From Armatimonadota bacterium (GTDB lineage Bacteria; Armatimonadota; Armatimonadia; Armatimonadales; Armatimonadaceae): a DNA stretch of 38,962 bases. Each line of letters begins with the position of its first letter. Position 1 is the first letter of the stretch. A model generated the notes under the pieces. The model had not been told where the DNA came from and made no database searches. It saw nothing but the letters and a program-made list of their open reading frames with translations. Below are positions 6,920-14,768 of this stretch, piece after piece. The stretch lies in contig JAPLCP010000137.1 of NCBI GenBank assembly GCA_026392155.1, forward strand, positions 1-38,962, given 5' to 3'. Position numbers and translations under genes: made by a program.

Positions 6920-8443
6920 TCAAGCAAGCTCAAAGTCACACTCAAACGTGCGGCTCCAGGGAAGCGTCACGGAGCCAGGGACGAGCGTGAGGCCCACCCC
7001 GACGCCGCGTTTCTGGAGCTGTGCGAGGCGGACTTGCAGCCCCGATTCGATGCTCTGGCAGGTAAAAAGAACTTGCTCTGGTGTGGCCGGATCGTAGTGC
7101 CAGCCTTGGGCGATATTTTTGGCACGAGCCTCGCGGCGAACCTCGGTCTGGTAGCCCCAGCCTTCTAAAAAGTGATGGGTTAGGGCGATGTTCTGCGCGT
7201 GGGCATCGGCCTTGTCTCCCGCAAGCCAGAGCGCGACGGCCTGCGCGACCGTGGTGCCGAGGGTGTTGCCCGCGGTGTTCCACGCCCCAAAGCTGGCGAG
7301 CTTGGCGGGAGCACACGGCGAGTTTTCGGCAAAAAGGAGCTCAATGCCGAGCGGGTCGGCCCCGTTGGGATAGGCCACATCGCCCAGTGCAACCAGTTTT
7401 CCAGAGTTTTGGAATGTACCCAGCTCTGCGAAAAACGCCTCGTAGGCGCTCTGGCGGGCCTCGCGCTCGGCGTCGGCGAAGTCGGCACGCCACTCGGTGC
7501 GGCGCGGCGAGGGCGTGAGCACGCCAAGAATGAGATCCGCATCTTCGGCAGAGCTTGCCAGAGTCCCGCCACACGCCCCGATCTGCCCCTCGACCGTGAG
7601 CCGCACCGCGCGGTCTTCGTAGGGTGCGATAATCGCTTCGTCACCGGGGAGGGCGTAGAGCGGGAAGATGCGCGGGCGGCGTCCCCGCTTTTCGCAGAGT
7701 AGCCGCGCCGTCAGCGCCGAGCCGACTTCATCCGCGCCGGGGTGGATCATCATCCTATCCCGTACATCGAGCAAGTCCGCCCAGCTCTCCAGCCAGGCTT
7801 TCTCCCGACTCGGCAGGCCCCACGCCGACGTGTCATCCGAGGTAATCAATAAAAACGAGAGTTTCTCGCTGGCGAGAAGATTGAGCACGCTGAGATTCAG
7901 TGCGTGGTTGCGCTCGCGGCGGGTCAGAAACTCACGGACATGCTCGCTCGGAACCTCCGCCCGGATCGCCGCGATCTTCTCCGCCTCGCCGGGCTCCAGC
8001 GCCCCAACCGTTTGTTTATGTAAAAGCTGGGAGAGGGCGTAGCAGCGCGTCCCGTAGGTCTTCCACCAGAGCGGCTCCTCCACGCAGTCATTGGCATTGG
8101 CGACGCGCGTGATCAGCACAAAAGCATAGACCAGCGCCCCGTTTTCGTGAGCCTGCACCAGCGGCGCGAGCCGCGCCAGCCCCTCCGCCGTGGTCTCGCT
8201 AGAGATCCGCGAGCTGATCAGATTGCCCCAGGCTAAATACTCCACCGACGCCACAATCCCATCGCAGACACCCGCCTGCTCCGTCAGCCACGCCGCCACG
8301 GCAGCCGTATCGGCAGGGGTGCGCGCCGAGCCACGAATCTCTAGCGGCGGCAGGGCGATCTCCGCCCCCACAATGGCGGCGATCTGAGACGGATAACGCG
8401 TGTTGACGGGGCGCTCATCGAGCGGAGCAAGGGCAATTTTCAC
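6920..8443 (-). CDS. DUF4127 family protein
   Basis: This 507-residue protein opens with M-K-I-A-L-A-P-L-D-E-R-P-V-N-T-R-Y-P, the signature of DUF4127 proteins, and continues with the family pattern W-G-N-L-I-S-S-R, E-R-N-H-A-L-N-L, S-D-D-T-S-A-W-G, H-P-G-A-D-E-V-G and D-V-A-Y-P-N-G-A-D. The biochemical role of the family is not established; the conserved Asp, Arg and His residues suggest an enzyme. I take the GTG at 8443 as start because it yields the conserved N-terminus and TACAAT lies exactly 6 nt upstream (8450-8455), a leaderless arrangement. It is divergent from rhaB with only 29 bp between start codons, hinting at shared control with carbohydrate use. Confidence 0.88.
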   Translation of the reverse strand: MKIALAPLDERPVNTRYPSQIAAIVGAEIALPPLEIRGSARTPADTAAVAAWLTEQAGVCDGIVASVEYLAWGNLISSRISSETTAEGLARLAPLVQAHENGALVYAFVLITRVANANDCVEEPLWWKTYGTRCYALSQLLHKQTVGALEPGEAEKIAAIRAEVPSEHVREFLTRRERNHALNLSVLNLLASEKLSFLLITSDDTSAWGLPSREKAWLESWADLLDVRDRMMIHPGADEVGSALTARLLCEKRGRRPRIFPLYALPGDEAIIAPYEDRAVRLTVEGQIGACGGTLASSAEDADLILGVLTPSPRRTEWRADFADAEREARQSAYEAFFAELGTFQNSGKLVALGDVAYPNGADPLGIELLFAENSPCAPAKLASFGAWNTAGNTLGTTVAQAVALWLAGDKADAHAQNIALTHHFLEGWGYQTEVRREARAKNIAQGWHYDPATPEQVLFTCQSIESGLQVRLAQLQKRGVGVGLTLVPGSVTLPWSRTFECDFELA

Positions 8444-8449
8444 GCAGGG

Positions 8450-8466
8450 ATTGTACCGGGTATAGT
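8450..8466. promoter_or_regulatory. Divergent leaderless -10 pair (DUF4127 / rhaB)
   Basis: The minus strand carries TACAAT (8450-8455) 6 nt before the GTG of the DUF4127 gene. The plus strand carries TATAGT (8461-8466) 6 nt before the ATG of rhaB. The two -10 boxes are only 5 bp apart, so the two polymerases would compete and each promoter covers the upstream region of the other. Confidence 0.6.
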
Positions 8467-8472
8467 AGCGCT

Positions 8473-9912
8473 ATGGCACGGATTCTGGCACTGGATTTAG
8501 GCGCGGAGAGCGGACGTGGTGTGGTGGGTACGCTCTCGGACAGCGGCAAGCTCTCTTTAGAAGAGGTTCATCGGTTTCCCACCGGCGGGATCAAGCTCGG
8601 GGCGCACCTGCACTGGAACCTCCCGGGGTTTCTGGTGGAGCTGCAAACCGCGATTAAGAAAGCCGCTGAGGGCGGGACGGTCTCTAGCCTCGGTATTGAC
8701 ACCTGGGGCGTGGACTTTGGTCTGCTCGGGCCGCGTGGCGAGCTGGTAGCACTGCCCGTTCACTACCGCGACCCGCGCACGGTCGGCGGCGAGGCAAAGC
8801 TCTACGCGAAAGTCCCCAAGGCGGAGATCTTTGCGAAAGTGGGCATCCAGAGCATGGCGCTCAACACCCTCTTTCAGGTCGCGGCGCTGGCCGAGCAGGA
8901 GCCCAAGCTGGTGGAGGCGAGCGCAAAGCTGCTCTTCATGCCGGACTTGCTGCACTATCTTCTGACAGGTACGGCGCAGATCGAGTACGCGATTGCCAGC
9001 ACCAGCCAGATGCTCAATGCCACCACGCGGGAGTGGGCCACCGATGTCCTTGCGCCGCTGAACTTGCCGATGCACCTGCTTGGCCCCGTCGTCCCCGATG
9101 GCAGCGCCTACGGTCACGAGTTCACTACCGGCATCCCCGTGCTCGCCCCCGGCGGCCACGATACGGCCTGTGCTGTCGCCGCCGTCCCTGCCGAACCCGG
9201 CGAGAGCTGGGCCTATCTGTCGTCGGGCACCTGGTCGCTGATGGGGCTGGAGATTCCCGCGCCGATTCTCACCGCCGACGCCGAGGCGGCCAATGTGACC
9301 AACGAGGGTGGGGTCTTGAGCACGATTCGCCTGCTGAAAAATATCGGGGGGCTCTGGCTGGTGCAGGAGTGCCGCCGCGCCTACGCCCGCCTCGGCTCCG
9401 AGCGCAGCTACGACCAGCTCACGCGCCTCGCCGGAGATGCCGAGCCGCTGGCCGCGCTGATCGACCCCGATCATCCCAGCCTCTACGCTCCCGACGACAT
9501 GCCCAAGGCCATCCGCGAGCTCTGCATCGCCACCGGCCAGACCCCGCCCGAGGGCGTTGGTGCGACGATCCGTTGCTGCCTGGACTCGCTGGGGCTCAAG
9601 TACCGCATCACGCTCCAGATGCTGGAGCGCCTCACGGGCCGTAAGATCACGACGCTTCATATCGTCGGCGGTGGCTCCCAGAACCGCTTGCTCAACCAGA
9701 TCGCCGCCGACGCCACGGGCTGCACCGTGATTGCAGGCCCCGTCGAGGCCACTGCCATCGGAAACCTACTGCTCCAAGCCCGCGCCCAAGGCCTCATCGC
9801 CGATCTGGCCGAGCTCAGAAGCATCGTCCGCGCCTCGTTCCCCGTCGAAACCTACCACCCCGACCCTACGATGACCGCACGATTCGCAGAGGCAATGGAA
9901 AAGGCAAACTGA
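8473..9912 (+). CDS. rhaB: Rhamnulokinase (FGGY carbohydrate kinase)
   Basis: This 479-residue protein has the FGGY kinase fold: an N-terminal phosphate-1 motif I-L-A-L-D-L-G-A-E-S-G-R-G, G-I-D-T-W-G-V-D-F-G with the catalytic aspartate region, S-S-G-T-W-S-L-M-G in the middle and H-I-V-G-G-G-S-Q-N-R-L-L-N-Q in the ATPase domain. The A-E-S-G-R and R-F-P-T-G-G/H-L-H-W-N features are typical of RhaB, which phosphorylates L-rhamnulose to rhamnulose-1-phosphate. Neither isomerase nor aldolase is adjacent; only the DUF4127 gene is divergent. The start is leaderless (-10 at 8461-8466). Confidence 0.9.
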   Translation: MARILALDLGAESGRGVVGTLSDSGKLSLEEVHRFPTGGIKLGAHLHWNLPGFLVELQTAIKKAAEGGTVSSLGIDTWGVDFGLLGPRGELVALPVHYRDPRTVGGEAKLYAKVPKAEIFAKVGIQSMALNTLFQVAALAEQEPKLVEASAKLLFMPDLLHYLLTGTAQIEYAIASTSQMLNATTREWATDVLAPLNLPMHLLGPVVPDGSAYGHEFTTGIPVLAPGGHDTACAVAAVPAEPGESWAYLSSGTWSLMGLEIPAPILTADAEAANVTNEGGVLSTIRLLKNIGGLWLVQECRRAYARLGSERSYDQLTRLAGDAEPLAALIDPDHPSLYAPDDMPKAIRELCIATGQTPPEGVGATIRCCLDSLGLKYRITLQMLERLTGRKITTLHIVGGGSQNRLLNQIAADATGCTVIAGPVEATAIGNLLLQARAQGLIADLAELRSIVRASFPVETYHPDPTMTARFAEAMEKAN

Positions 9913-9924
9913 TAAAATAGCGCT

Positions 9925-10277
9925 ATGTCGGCACTTACTGCGGAGCCACAGTTCTTACTCTTCCCTTTCGGTCAGACGGGGCAGCACCTTCGGCTACGTG
10001 GGGGGCTGGACTTGACCGACAAGCACGATTTTGGGCTGTTTTGTGACGACAACAAAGACTAGCGGATAGAGCGGACGGCACACGGGGAGCTGGTGATTGA
10101 GATGCCCACCAAAGGATCAACCGGGGCGCAGAATGCCCTGCTCACGGCGTACTTAACCATGTCTATCGGCTCGGGCAAGCTGCCCAAGTTCTCAGCAACC
10201 CTGCTATGCTAGACTGCTCCCCGGAGCTACCAGGGTTTATCTTGGATACCCAAGCCCTCTTCGATGCAGGGCTTTAA
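9925..10277 (+). pseudogene. Uma2-family nuclease pseudogene
   Basis: The frame from ATG 9925 reads like a Uma2 (PD-(D/E)XK-like) protein: after 45 residues a TAG (10060-10062) falls immediately before R-I-E-R-T-A-H-G-E-L-V-I-E-M-P-T-K-G, which is the family core R-x-E-R-T-x-x-G-E-L. A second TAG ends this piece near 10212. The sequence then resumes in another frame with S-P-E-L-P-G-F-I-L-D-T-Q-A-L-F, the Uma2 C-terminal motif, ending at TAA 10275-10277. The catalytic middle part (about 90-100 residues) is deleted. A -10 (TAAAAT, 9913-9918) 6 nt before the ATG is preserved, so decay may be recent. Confidence 0.75.
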
Positions 10278-10301
10278 GTCGCAACTTATCTCGTCTGCCA
10301 C

Positions 10302-11054
10302 CTACCCACGTGGCGGGGTGTAGAGGTAGAGCGTCCCGAGCTGCTGGTAGCCGACGGTGGGGTAGAGCAGGGCACCGCTGTGGCTCGCAAGAAGCACATT
10401 CGCCCTGGCACCGGCGGCTTTATCATCGGTGAGCATTCGGGCCAGCAGAGCGCGGGCGATTCCTTGGCGACGGTAGGCTGTCAGCACGAACATACTATGG
10501 CACCAGCCGCAGCCTGCCGCCGCGATACTGGTCACCCAGCCGATAATCTGAGGCACGGCCTCGTCTAGGGCGGTGTAGACCCGCATCGGGGGCGGGTCTT
10601 GTGCGAGAAGCTCCGGGAGAAGCTGCTTGCGTCCGGCGGTTTTATTGAGCGCCTCCGCTTGCTCCACGGTCTCGACGCGGACAATCGGAAAGGGTATCGG
10701 GGGCGTGGGAAGCGTCGCCAGATCGTGGGCAAAGAAGGGCTCCGTGGAGCCGAGGCGGTAGCCCAGCGCCTTGAACGCCGCCCGCATCGGCTTGTCATCG
10801 GTGCCCGTAGGAACGAGATAGCAGACCATAAACTTCCCCTGCGCATGGGCACGAGCAAGGCGGTCAGCTTCCGTGGGCGGCAGCTCCCAGGCAATAAACT
10901 CCTCGTTGCGGTAGCTGTCGCTGGCGCGGTGGCGCGGCGCATCAAAGAGCCGCCAGAGATTCTCATTCAGCCGCTCCGCACGATAGGAGTGGGTCAGGCT
11001 GCGCGAGAAGCAAAACCCCTCCACAAAGACCGTTAGTGCCTGCTCAATAGTCAT
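10302..11054 (-). CDS. GNAT family N-acetyltransferase
   Basis: This 250-residue protein has its GNAT core in the C-terminal half: I-I-G-W-V-T-S-I, then M-F-V-L-T-A-Y-R-R-Q-G-I-A-R-A-L-L containing the acetyl-CoA loop R-R-Q-G-I-A, and L-Y-P-T-V-G-Y-Q-Q-L-G near the end. The N-terminal ~110 residues resemble a degenerate second GNAT-like or substrate domain. The substrate is unknown. The ATG at 11054 has no Shine-Dalgarno; TAAACT (minus strand 11064-11069) is 9 nt upstream, so the leader would be very short. It is divergent from the small membrane peptide/HTH operon. Confidence 0.8.
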   Translation of the reverse strand: MTIEQALTVFVEGFCFSRSLTHSYRAERLNENLWRLFDAPRHRASDSYRNEEFIAWELPPTEADRLARAHAQGKFMVCYLVPTGTDDKPMRAAFKALGYRLGSTEPFFAHDLATLPTPPIPFPIVRVETVEQAEALNKTAGRKQLLPELLAQDPPPMRVYTALDEAVPQIIGWVTSIAAAGCGWCHSMFVLTAYRRQGIARALLARMLTDDKAAGARANVLLASHSGALLYPTVGYQQLGTLYLYTPPRG

Positions 11055-11094
11055 GTCGTCTCTAGTTTATCCGAAGTCTAGATGTAAAAAATAT

Positions 11095-11123
11095 TTGACA
11101 AATAGTAAAATAAACCGTACATT
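11095..11123 (+). promoter_or_regulatory. Sigma-70 promoter of the membrane peptide/HTH operon
   Basis: A perfect TTGACA (11095-11100), 17-bp AT-rich spacer and TACATT (11118-11123). A GGAGG Shine-Dalgarno (11130-11134) follows 9 nt before the ATG at 11144. The region is AT-rich compared with its surroundings. Confidence 0.75.
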
Positions 11124-11143
11124 AATCACGGAGGTTACTTTCG

Positions 11144-11272
11144 ATGGAGATGTCGTTTCGTGAGAAGAGTGCGTGGGCCTGCTTGGTCACCACAGGCGTG
11201 GTGTTTATCCCGTACTTTACGTTTATCGCGCAGCTTGCCAGCCGCGGTGAGCTGATTCGGAGGGGGTATTAG
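11144..11272 (+). CDS. 42-residue single-pass membrane peptide, probably truncated
   Basis: The frame from ATG 11144 encodes 42 residues: M-E-M-S-F-R-E-K-S-A-W-A, one hydrophobic segment (C-L-V-T-T-G-V-V-F-I-P-Y-F-T-F-I-A), then a polar end with R-G-E-L-I-R-R-G-Y. It has a consensus promoter and a well-placed GGAGG, and stops 3 nt before the HTH gene, so it is very likely translated. The S-F-R-E-K-S-A-W opening resembles the first helix of multi-helix membrane proteins often encoded just before a small HTH regulator; here only the first helix remains (inference). Whether the short form works is unknown. Confidence 0.6.
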   Translation: MEMSFREKSAWACLVTTGVVFIPYFTFIAQLASRGELIRRGY

Positions 11273-11275
11273 AAC

Positions 11276-11482
11276 ATGCCCATTCGCAACAATATCCGCA
11301 AGCTGCGCTTCGAGAACGGCGAGCTGACCCAGCAGGCGCTCGCCGAGAAAGTGGGCGTCACACGCCAGACCTTGATCGCCATTGAGGCCGCCAAGTACTC
11401 CCCGACGCTGGAGCTGGCCTTTCGCATCGCCGCGGTCTTTGGCAAGTCCTTAGATGACGTCTTTCAGCACGAACCCGAGTAA
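11276..11482 (+). CDS. Cro/CI-type HTH transcriptional regulator
   Basis: This 68-residue protein is a single helix-turn-helix domain: N-I-R-K-L-R-F-E-N-G-E-L-T-Q-Q-A-L-A-E-K, then V-G-V-T-R-Q-T-L-I-A-I-E as recognition helix and S-P-T-L-E-L-A-F-R-I-A-A-V-F-G, ending D-D-V-F. This matches the short regulators that accompany small membrane proteins in many bacteria. GGAGGGGG lies 9 nt upstream of the ATG, and the membrane peptide stops 3 nt before it. It probably controls its own operon, perhaps the divergent GNAT gene too. Confidence 0.88.
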   Translation: MPIRNNIRKLRFENGELTQQALAEKVGVTRQTLIAIEAAKYSPTLELAFRIAAVFGKSLDDVFQHEPE

Positions 11483-11483
11483 T

Positions 11484-11619
11484 CCCGCCCGTTGGAGGGG
11501 CGGGACTGGAGAGCGCTTCGCGCTGCAAAGGCCGTTCCGGCCATAGTTCGGTAGGGGCGGCACGCCCTTTGTAGCGGAGCCTGCGACGCTCTCCAGCCCC
11601 CTTGTTCTAATCGAGGGGG
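11484..11619. repeat. Palindromic intergenic element, copy A
   Basis: A 136-bp element between the HTH and mannosidase genes. It is bounded by a left hairpin (CCCGCCC / GGGCGGG, loop GTTGGAG, 11484-11504) and a right hairpin (CCCCCTTG / CGAGGGGG, loop TTCTAAT, 11597-11619). Inside are perfect 10-bp inverted repeats CTGGAGAGCG (11506) and CGCTCTCCAG (11587), and the shorter palindromes GGCCGTTCCGGCC and GGGGCGGCACGCCC. Copies B and C share this plan. It abuts the -10 of the mannosidase gene. Confidence 0.8.
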
Positions 11620-11625
11620 TAAAAT
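11620..11625 (+). promoter_or_regulatory. Leaderless -10 of the mannosidase gene
   Basis: TAAAAT directly follows the right hairpin of repeat copy A and lies 6 nt before the ATG at 11632. Any -35 contact would be inside the repeat. Confidence 0.55.
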
Positions 11626-11631
11626 GAGCCG

Positions 11632-14600
11632 ATGATTCCTCCCCCGACCCCTGAGTGGGTGCAGCAGTGGCTATCCGCCTGCGAGCACTCCGTCTTTTCC
11701 CGGCGCCTTCCGATCACCCACTGGGCCTTTGAGCGTGGTGGGCAGACGCAAGCCGTGGCGATGGGTTTCTCCTGGACCGCGGCCGAAGAAGAGTGCTGGC
11801 TCCGGGCGAGTGTCACGATTCCCTCTGAGTGGGCAGGTGAGCGAGTCGGGCTGTGGTTTGAGCTGCCGGGCTGCGAGCCACTGCTCTCGGTGGATGGCAC
11901 GCTCTGGCAAGCGCTAGACTACAACCACGGGGATGTGCTTCTGCACGAAACAGCCACTGGTGGCGAGAGCCACACACTGGAGATTTCTTGCTACAGCCCC
12001 TCGCGCGGCGGCGAGGCGACCCTACAAACCGCAGAGCTTTTGCTGATTGATAGAGAGGCCGAGGGACTCTACTACGATGCCCTCACGGCAGTTGAGTTAC
12101 TGGGAGTTCTTAAGGATGAACATCTACGCTTAGCGATAGAGCAGGCGATGCAGGCAAGCACCGTCGCAGAGTCTCGCGCAGTGCTGGGAGCATTTTTCGC
12201 CCAGGCAGCCTCGGTCGGTGAGCCGCATGTCACACTGCTGGGACACTCGCACATTGATCTGGCCTATCTCTGGGCAATCCCTAACACGAAGCAGAAAGTG
12301 GGGCGGACATTTGCAACGGCCCTGCGCCTGATGCAGGAGTTCCCCGAGTTTGTCTTCACCCAGTCCCAGCCGCAGCTCTATGCCTGGTGCAAGGCGCTCT
12401 ATCCCGAGTTGTATACCCAAATCAAAGCCCGTGTCGCTGAGGGGCGCTGGGAACCAACAGGCGGAATGTGGGTGGAGGCCGACTGCAACCTCGCGTCGGG
12501 GGAGTCGCTGATCCGGCAAGTGCTCTTTGGCAATCGCTTCTTTGAGCAGGAGTTCGGCGTCACCACCAAGATCCTCTGGCTCCCCGATGTCTTTGGCTAC
12601 AGCGCGTCGCTGCCCCAGCTGATGAAGTCCTGTGGGCTCGAGTATTTTCTGACGTCGAAGATCGCCTGGTCGGACACCAACCGCATGCCCCACGACACGT
12701 TTCGCTGGCGCGGCATCGATGGCACCGAGGTGGTGACCCAGTTTCTCACGGCCCCTGAGTTCCACCGTGGGCTGAATCAGGAAATCTCTACCTACAACGG
12801 TCAGCTTACGCCCTACGAGCTGCGCCGTGGCTGGGAGCGCTACCAGAACAAAGATCTCCATCAAGAGATCTGCCATGCAGTCGGGCACGGTGATGGCGGT
12901 GGGGGAGTGACCCGTCGGATGCTGGAAGTGGCGCGGCGCCTCAAGAGCATTGCGGGTCTTGGCTCGTGTGGCTTTGACCGCGCGGATGCGTTTTTCGCGC
13001 GGCTCCCCAAGACGAATCTGCCCCTCTGGAGCGGCGAGCTGTACTTAGAGAACCATCGGGGGACGTACACCTCGCAGGGGCGTATTAAGCAGGGAAACCG
13101 CAGCGCCGAGCGCGCGCTTCGGAGCGCTGAGCTATTTGCCGCGCTGGCCCAGACACAGCTGGGAGCGCCCTATCCAAAACTTACCCTCGACGCGCTCTGG
13201 GAGACGCTGCTGCTCAACCAGTTCCACGATATCTTGCCTGGCACTTGCATCCGCCCCGCTGTGGAGCAAGCCGAGCACGAGCTGGGTGAGGTCGTTTCCG
13301 GTGCCCTCGCCCTCCAAGACGCGGCGCTGACAGAAATCTCCCAGAATATCGCCACGCCCACAGACTCGGTGATTGTCTTCAACCCCACCGACACGCTCCG
13401 GCCCGGCGATGCGTTCTATGTTCGGCTCCCCGGTGATCTGGTGCGCAAGGGGCGTGTCCTCTTCACCGACTCAGAGGGCGAGCCACTCAGTAGTCAGTTC
13501 CTGCGAATGGTTGGCAAGGAGCGTGAATATGTCGTCACGCTTCTGGATGTCGAGCCCCTCGGCTACCAGACCATTGGCCTGGGTCGCACCGATGCCCCCG
13601 CCGATGAGAGCACGGTAGTCGCCGAGGACAATATCCTGGAAAATGACTTTGTCCGAGTGACGCTCAATCAGTACGGCGAGCTCGCCTCAGTCGTCCACAA
13701 GACCGAAGACGGTGAACGCGAGGCCCTCGCTGCCCCCGCGATGCTGGTCGCGTACGAGGACAAGCCCGCCGCCTACGATGCCTGGAACATAGACGCCAGC
13801 TACCGCGACAAGCCCTGCCCCCTCGCCGACGAAGCCACGGTGACGCGCTTTGAGGTGATCGAAAACGGCCCGGTCCGTGCCAGTATCTTGGTCGAGCGCC
13901 AGTTCCGTAGCTCCAAAATCACCCAGCGCATCCAGCTCTGGGCGCACTCTGCCCGTGTCGAGCTGGTCACGGAGATCGACTGGCACGAGCACCAGACCCT
14001 GCTCAAGGCACATGTCCCCGCCACCGTGCTCGCCAGCCGCGCCACCTACGAGATTCCCTTTGGCGCGATCGAGCGGCCGACGCACCGCAATACCAGCTGG
14101 GACGCCGCCAAGTTCGAGGTCTGTGGCCACAAGTGGGCCGACATCTCCGAGGGCGACTTTGGCGTCAGTATTCTCTCGGACACAAAATATGGCTACGATG
14201 CCCGCGAGAACACGCTCTCGCTCACCCTCATCAAGTCCGGTATCTACCCCGATCCCGACGCCGACCAAGGCTTGCATCACTTCACCTACGCCGTTCTCCC
14301 CCACACCGGCGACTGGCGGAGCGAAACCGTCGACGAAGCCCATGCCCTCAGCTACCCGCTCCTCGCCCGCTTTGCCCCGAAAAATCCCAAGGCCGCGCTT
14401 CCCCCCCGCTACGACTTTGTCTCCGTAGACGACCAGGGGATCATTATCGAGACTGTCAAGTGCGCCGAAGCCGACAGTAGCTCTCTGGTCGTGCGTCTCT
14501 ACGAAGCGCTCCAAACCCGTGGCGAGGCAACCCTCACGTTTGGGTTTGAGATTGCGGCGGCCTACGAGACCAACAGCCTGGAGCAAGAGCCTGTGCCCGT

Positions 14601-14676
14601 GCCTTTTAAAGGCAGCTCACTCACGTTCCCGTACCGGCCCTTTGAGATCAAAACACTGGTGATCAAATCCAAGTAG
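11632..14676 (+). CDS. Alpha-mannosidase, glycoside hydrolase family 38
   Basis: This 1014-residue cytoplasmic enzyme has the GH38 layout: an N-terminal beta domain (about 1-190), the catalytic (beta/alpha)7 domain with H-S-H-I-D-L-A-Y-L-W (H207 and D209 as zinc ligands), and W-L-P-D-V-F-G-Y-S-A-S-L-P-Q with D319 as the likely nucleophile. A helical bundle region (Q-F-H-D-I-L-P-G-T) and long C-terminal beta-sandwich domains follow. It should cleave terminal alpha-mannosides from glycans. No signal peptide is seen. It stands alone behind repeat copy A and just upstream of mqnE, in a window rich in sugar enzymes. Confidence 0.93.
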   Translation: MIPPPTPEWVQQWLSACEHSVFSRRLPITHWAFERGGQTQAVAMGFSWTAAEEECWLRASVTIPSEWAGERVGLWFELPGCEPLLSVDGTLWQALDYNHGDVLLHETATGGESHTLEISCYSPSRGGEATLQTAELLLIDREAEGLYYDALTAVELLGVLKDEHLRLAIEQAMQASTVAESRAVLGAFFAQAASVGEPHVTLLGHSHIDLAYLWAIPNTKQKVGRTFATALRLMQEFPEFVFTQSQPQLYAWCKALYPELYTQIKARVAEGRWEPTGGMWVEADCNLASGESLIRQVLFGNRFFEQEFGVTTKILWLPDVFGYSASLPQLMKSCGLEYFLTSKIAWSDTNRMPHDTFRWRGIDGTEVVTQFLTAPEFHRGLNQEISTYNGQLTPYELRRGWERYQNKDLHQEICHAVGHGDGGGGVTRRMLEVARRLKSIAGLGSCGFDRADAFFARLPKTNLPLWSGELYLENHRGTYTSQGRIKQGNRSAERALRSAELFAALAQTQLGAPYPKLTLDALWETLLLNQFHDILPGTCIRPAVEQAEHELGEVVSGALALQDAALTEISQNIATPTDSVIVFNPTDTLRPGDAFYVRLPGDLVRKGRVLFTDSEGEPLSSQFLRMVGKEREYVVTLLDVEPLGYQTIGLGRTDAPADESTVVAEDNILENDFVRVTLNQYGELASVVHKTEDGEREALAAPAMLVAYEDKPAAYDAWNIDASYRDKPCPLADEATVTRFEVIENGPVRASILVERQFRSSKITQRIQLWAHSARVELVTEIDWHEHQTLLKAHVPATVLASRATYEIPFGAIERPTHRNTSWDAAKFEVCGHKWADISEGDFGVSILSDTKYGYDARENTLSLTLIKSGIYPDPDADQGLHHFTYAVLPHTGDWRSETVDEAHALSYPLLARFAPKNPKAALPPRYDFVSVDDQGIIIETVKCAEADSSSLVVRLYEALQTRGEATLTFGFEIAAAYETNSLEQEPVPVPFKGSSLTFPYRPFEIKTLVIKSK

Positions 14677-14685
14677 AAGACTCGC

Positions 14686-14714
14686 TTGACAGTCTTTCAC
14701 ACCGGCGATAGAAT
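14686..14714 (+). promoter_or_regulatory. Sigma-70 promoter of mqnE
   Basis: Perfect TTGACA (14686-14691), 17-bp spacer and TAGAAT (14709-14714). It is one of only three perfect -35 boxes at ideal spacing I see in the window. The -10 is embedded in the left end of the palindrome at 14709-14738. Confidence 0.8.
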
Positions 14715-14738
14715 TTGTGAACAAGTTCACAAATTCTA
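14709..14738. promoter_or_regulatory. Operator palindrome over the mqnE promoter (Rex- or CRP-like)
   Basis: A perfect 14-bp inverted repeat with a 2-bp spacer (AA) spans the -10 and the predicted start site. The core TTGTGAACAAGTTCACAA (14715-14732) fits the Rex redox-repressor consensus TTGTGAA-N4-TTCACAA exactly. It equally fits the CRP-family half-sites TGTGA-N6-TCACA. The location over +1 fits a repressor better than a class I or II activator. Confidence 0.75.
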
Positions 14739-14768
14739 GTCAGGCCGATTTTTAAGTTAGGTAAACCG

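Noticed and set aside
8557-9660. 367-codon minus-strand frame across rhaB
   Set aside because: Shadow of a highly GC-rich coding frame; the plus strand encodes the complete FGGY kinase.
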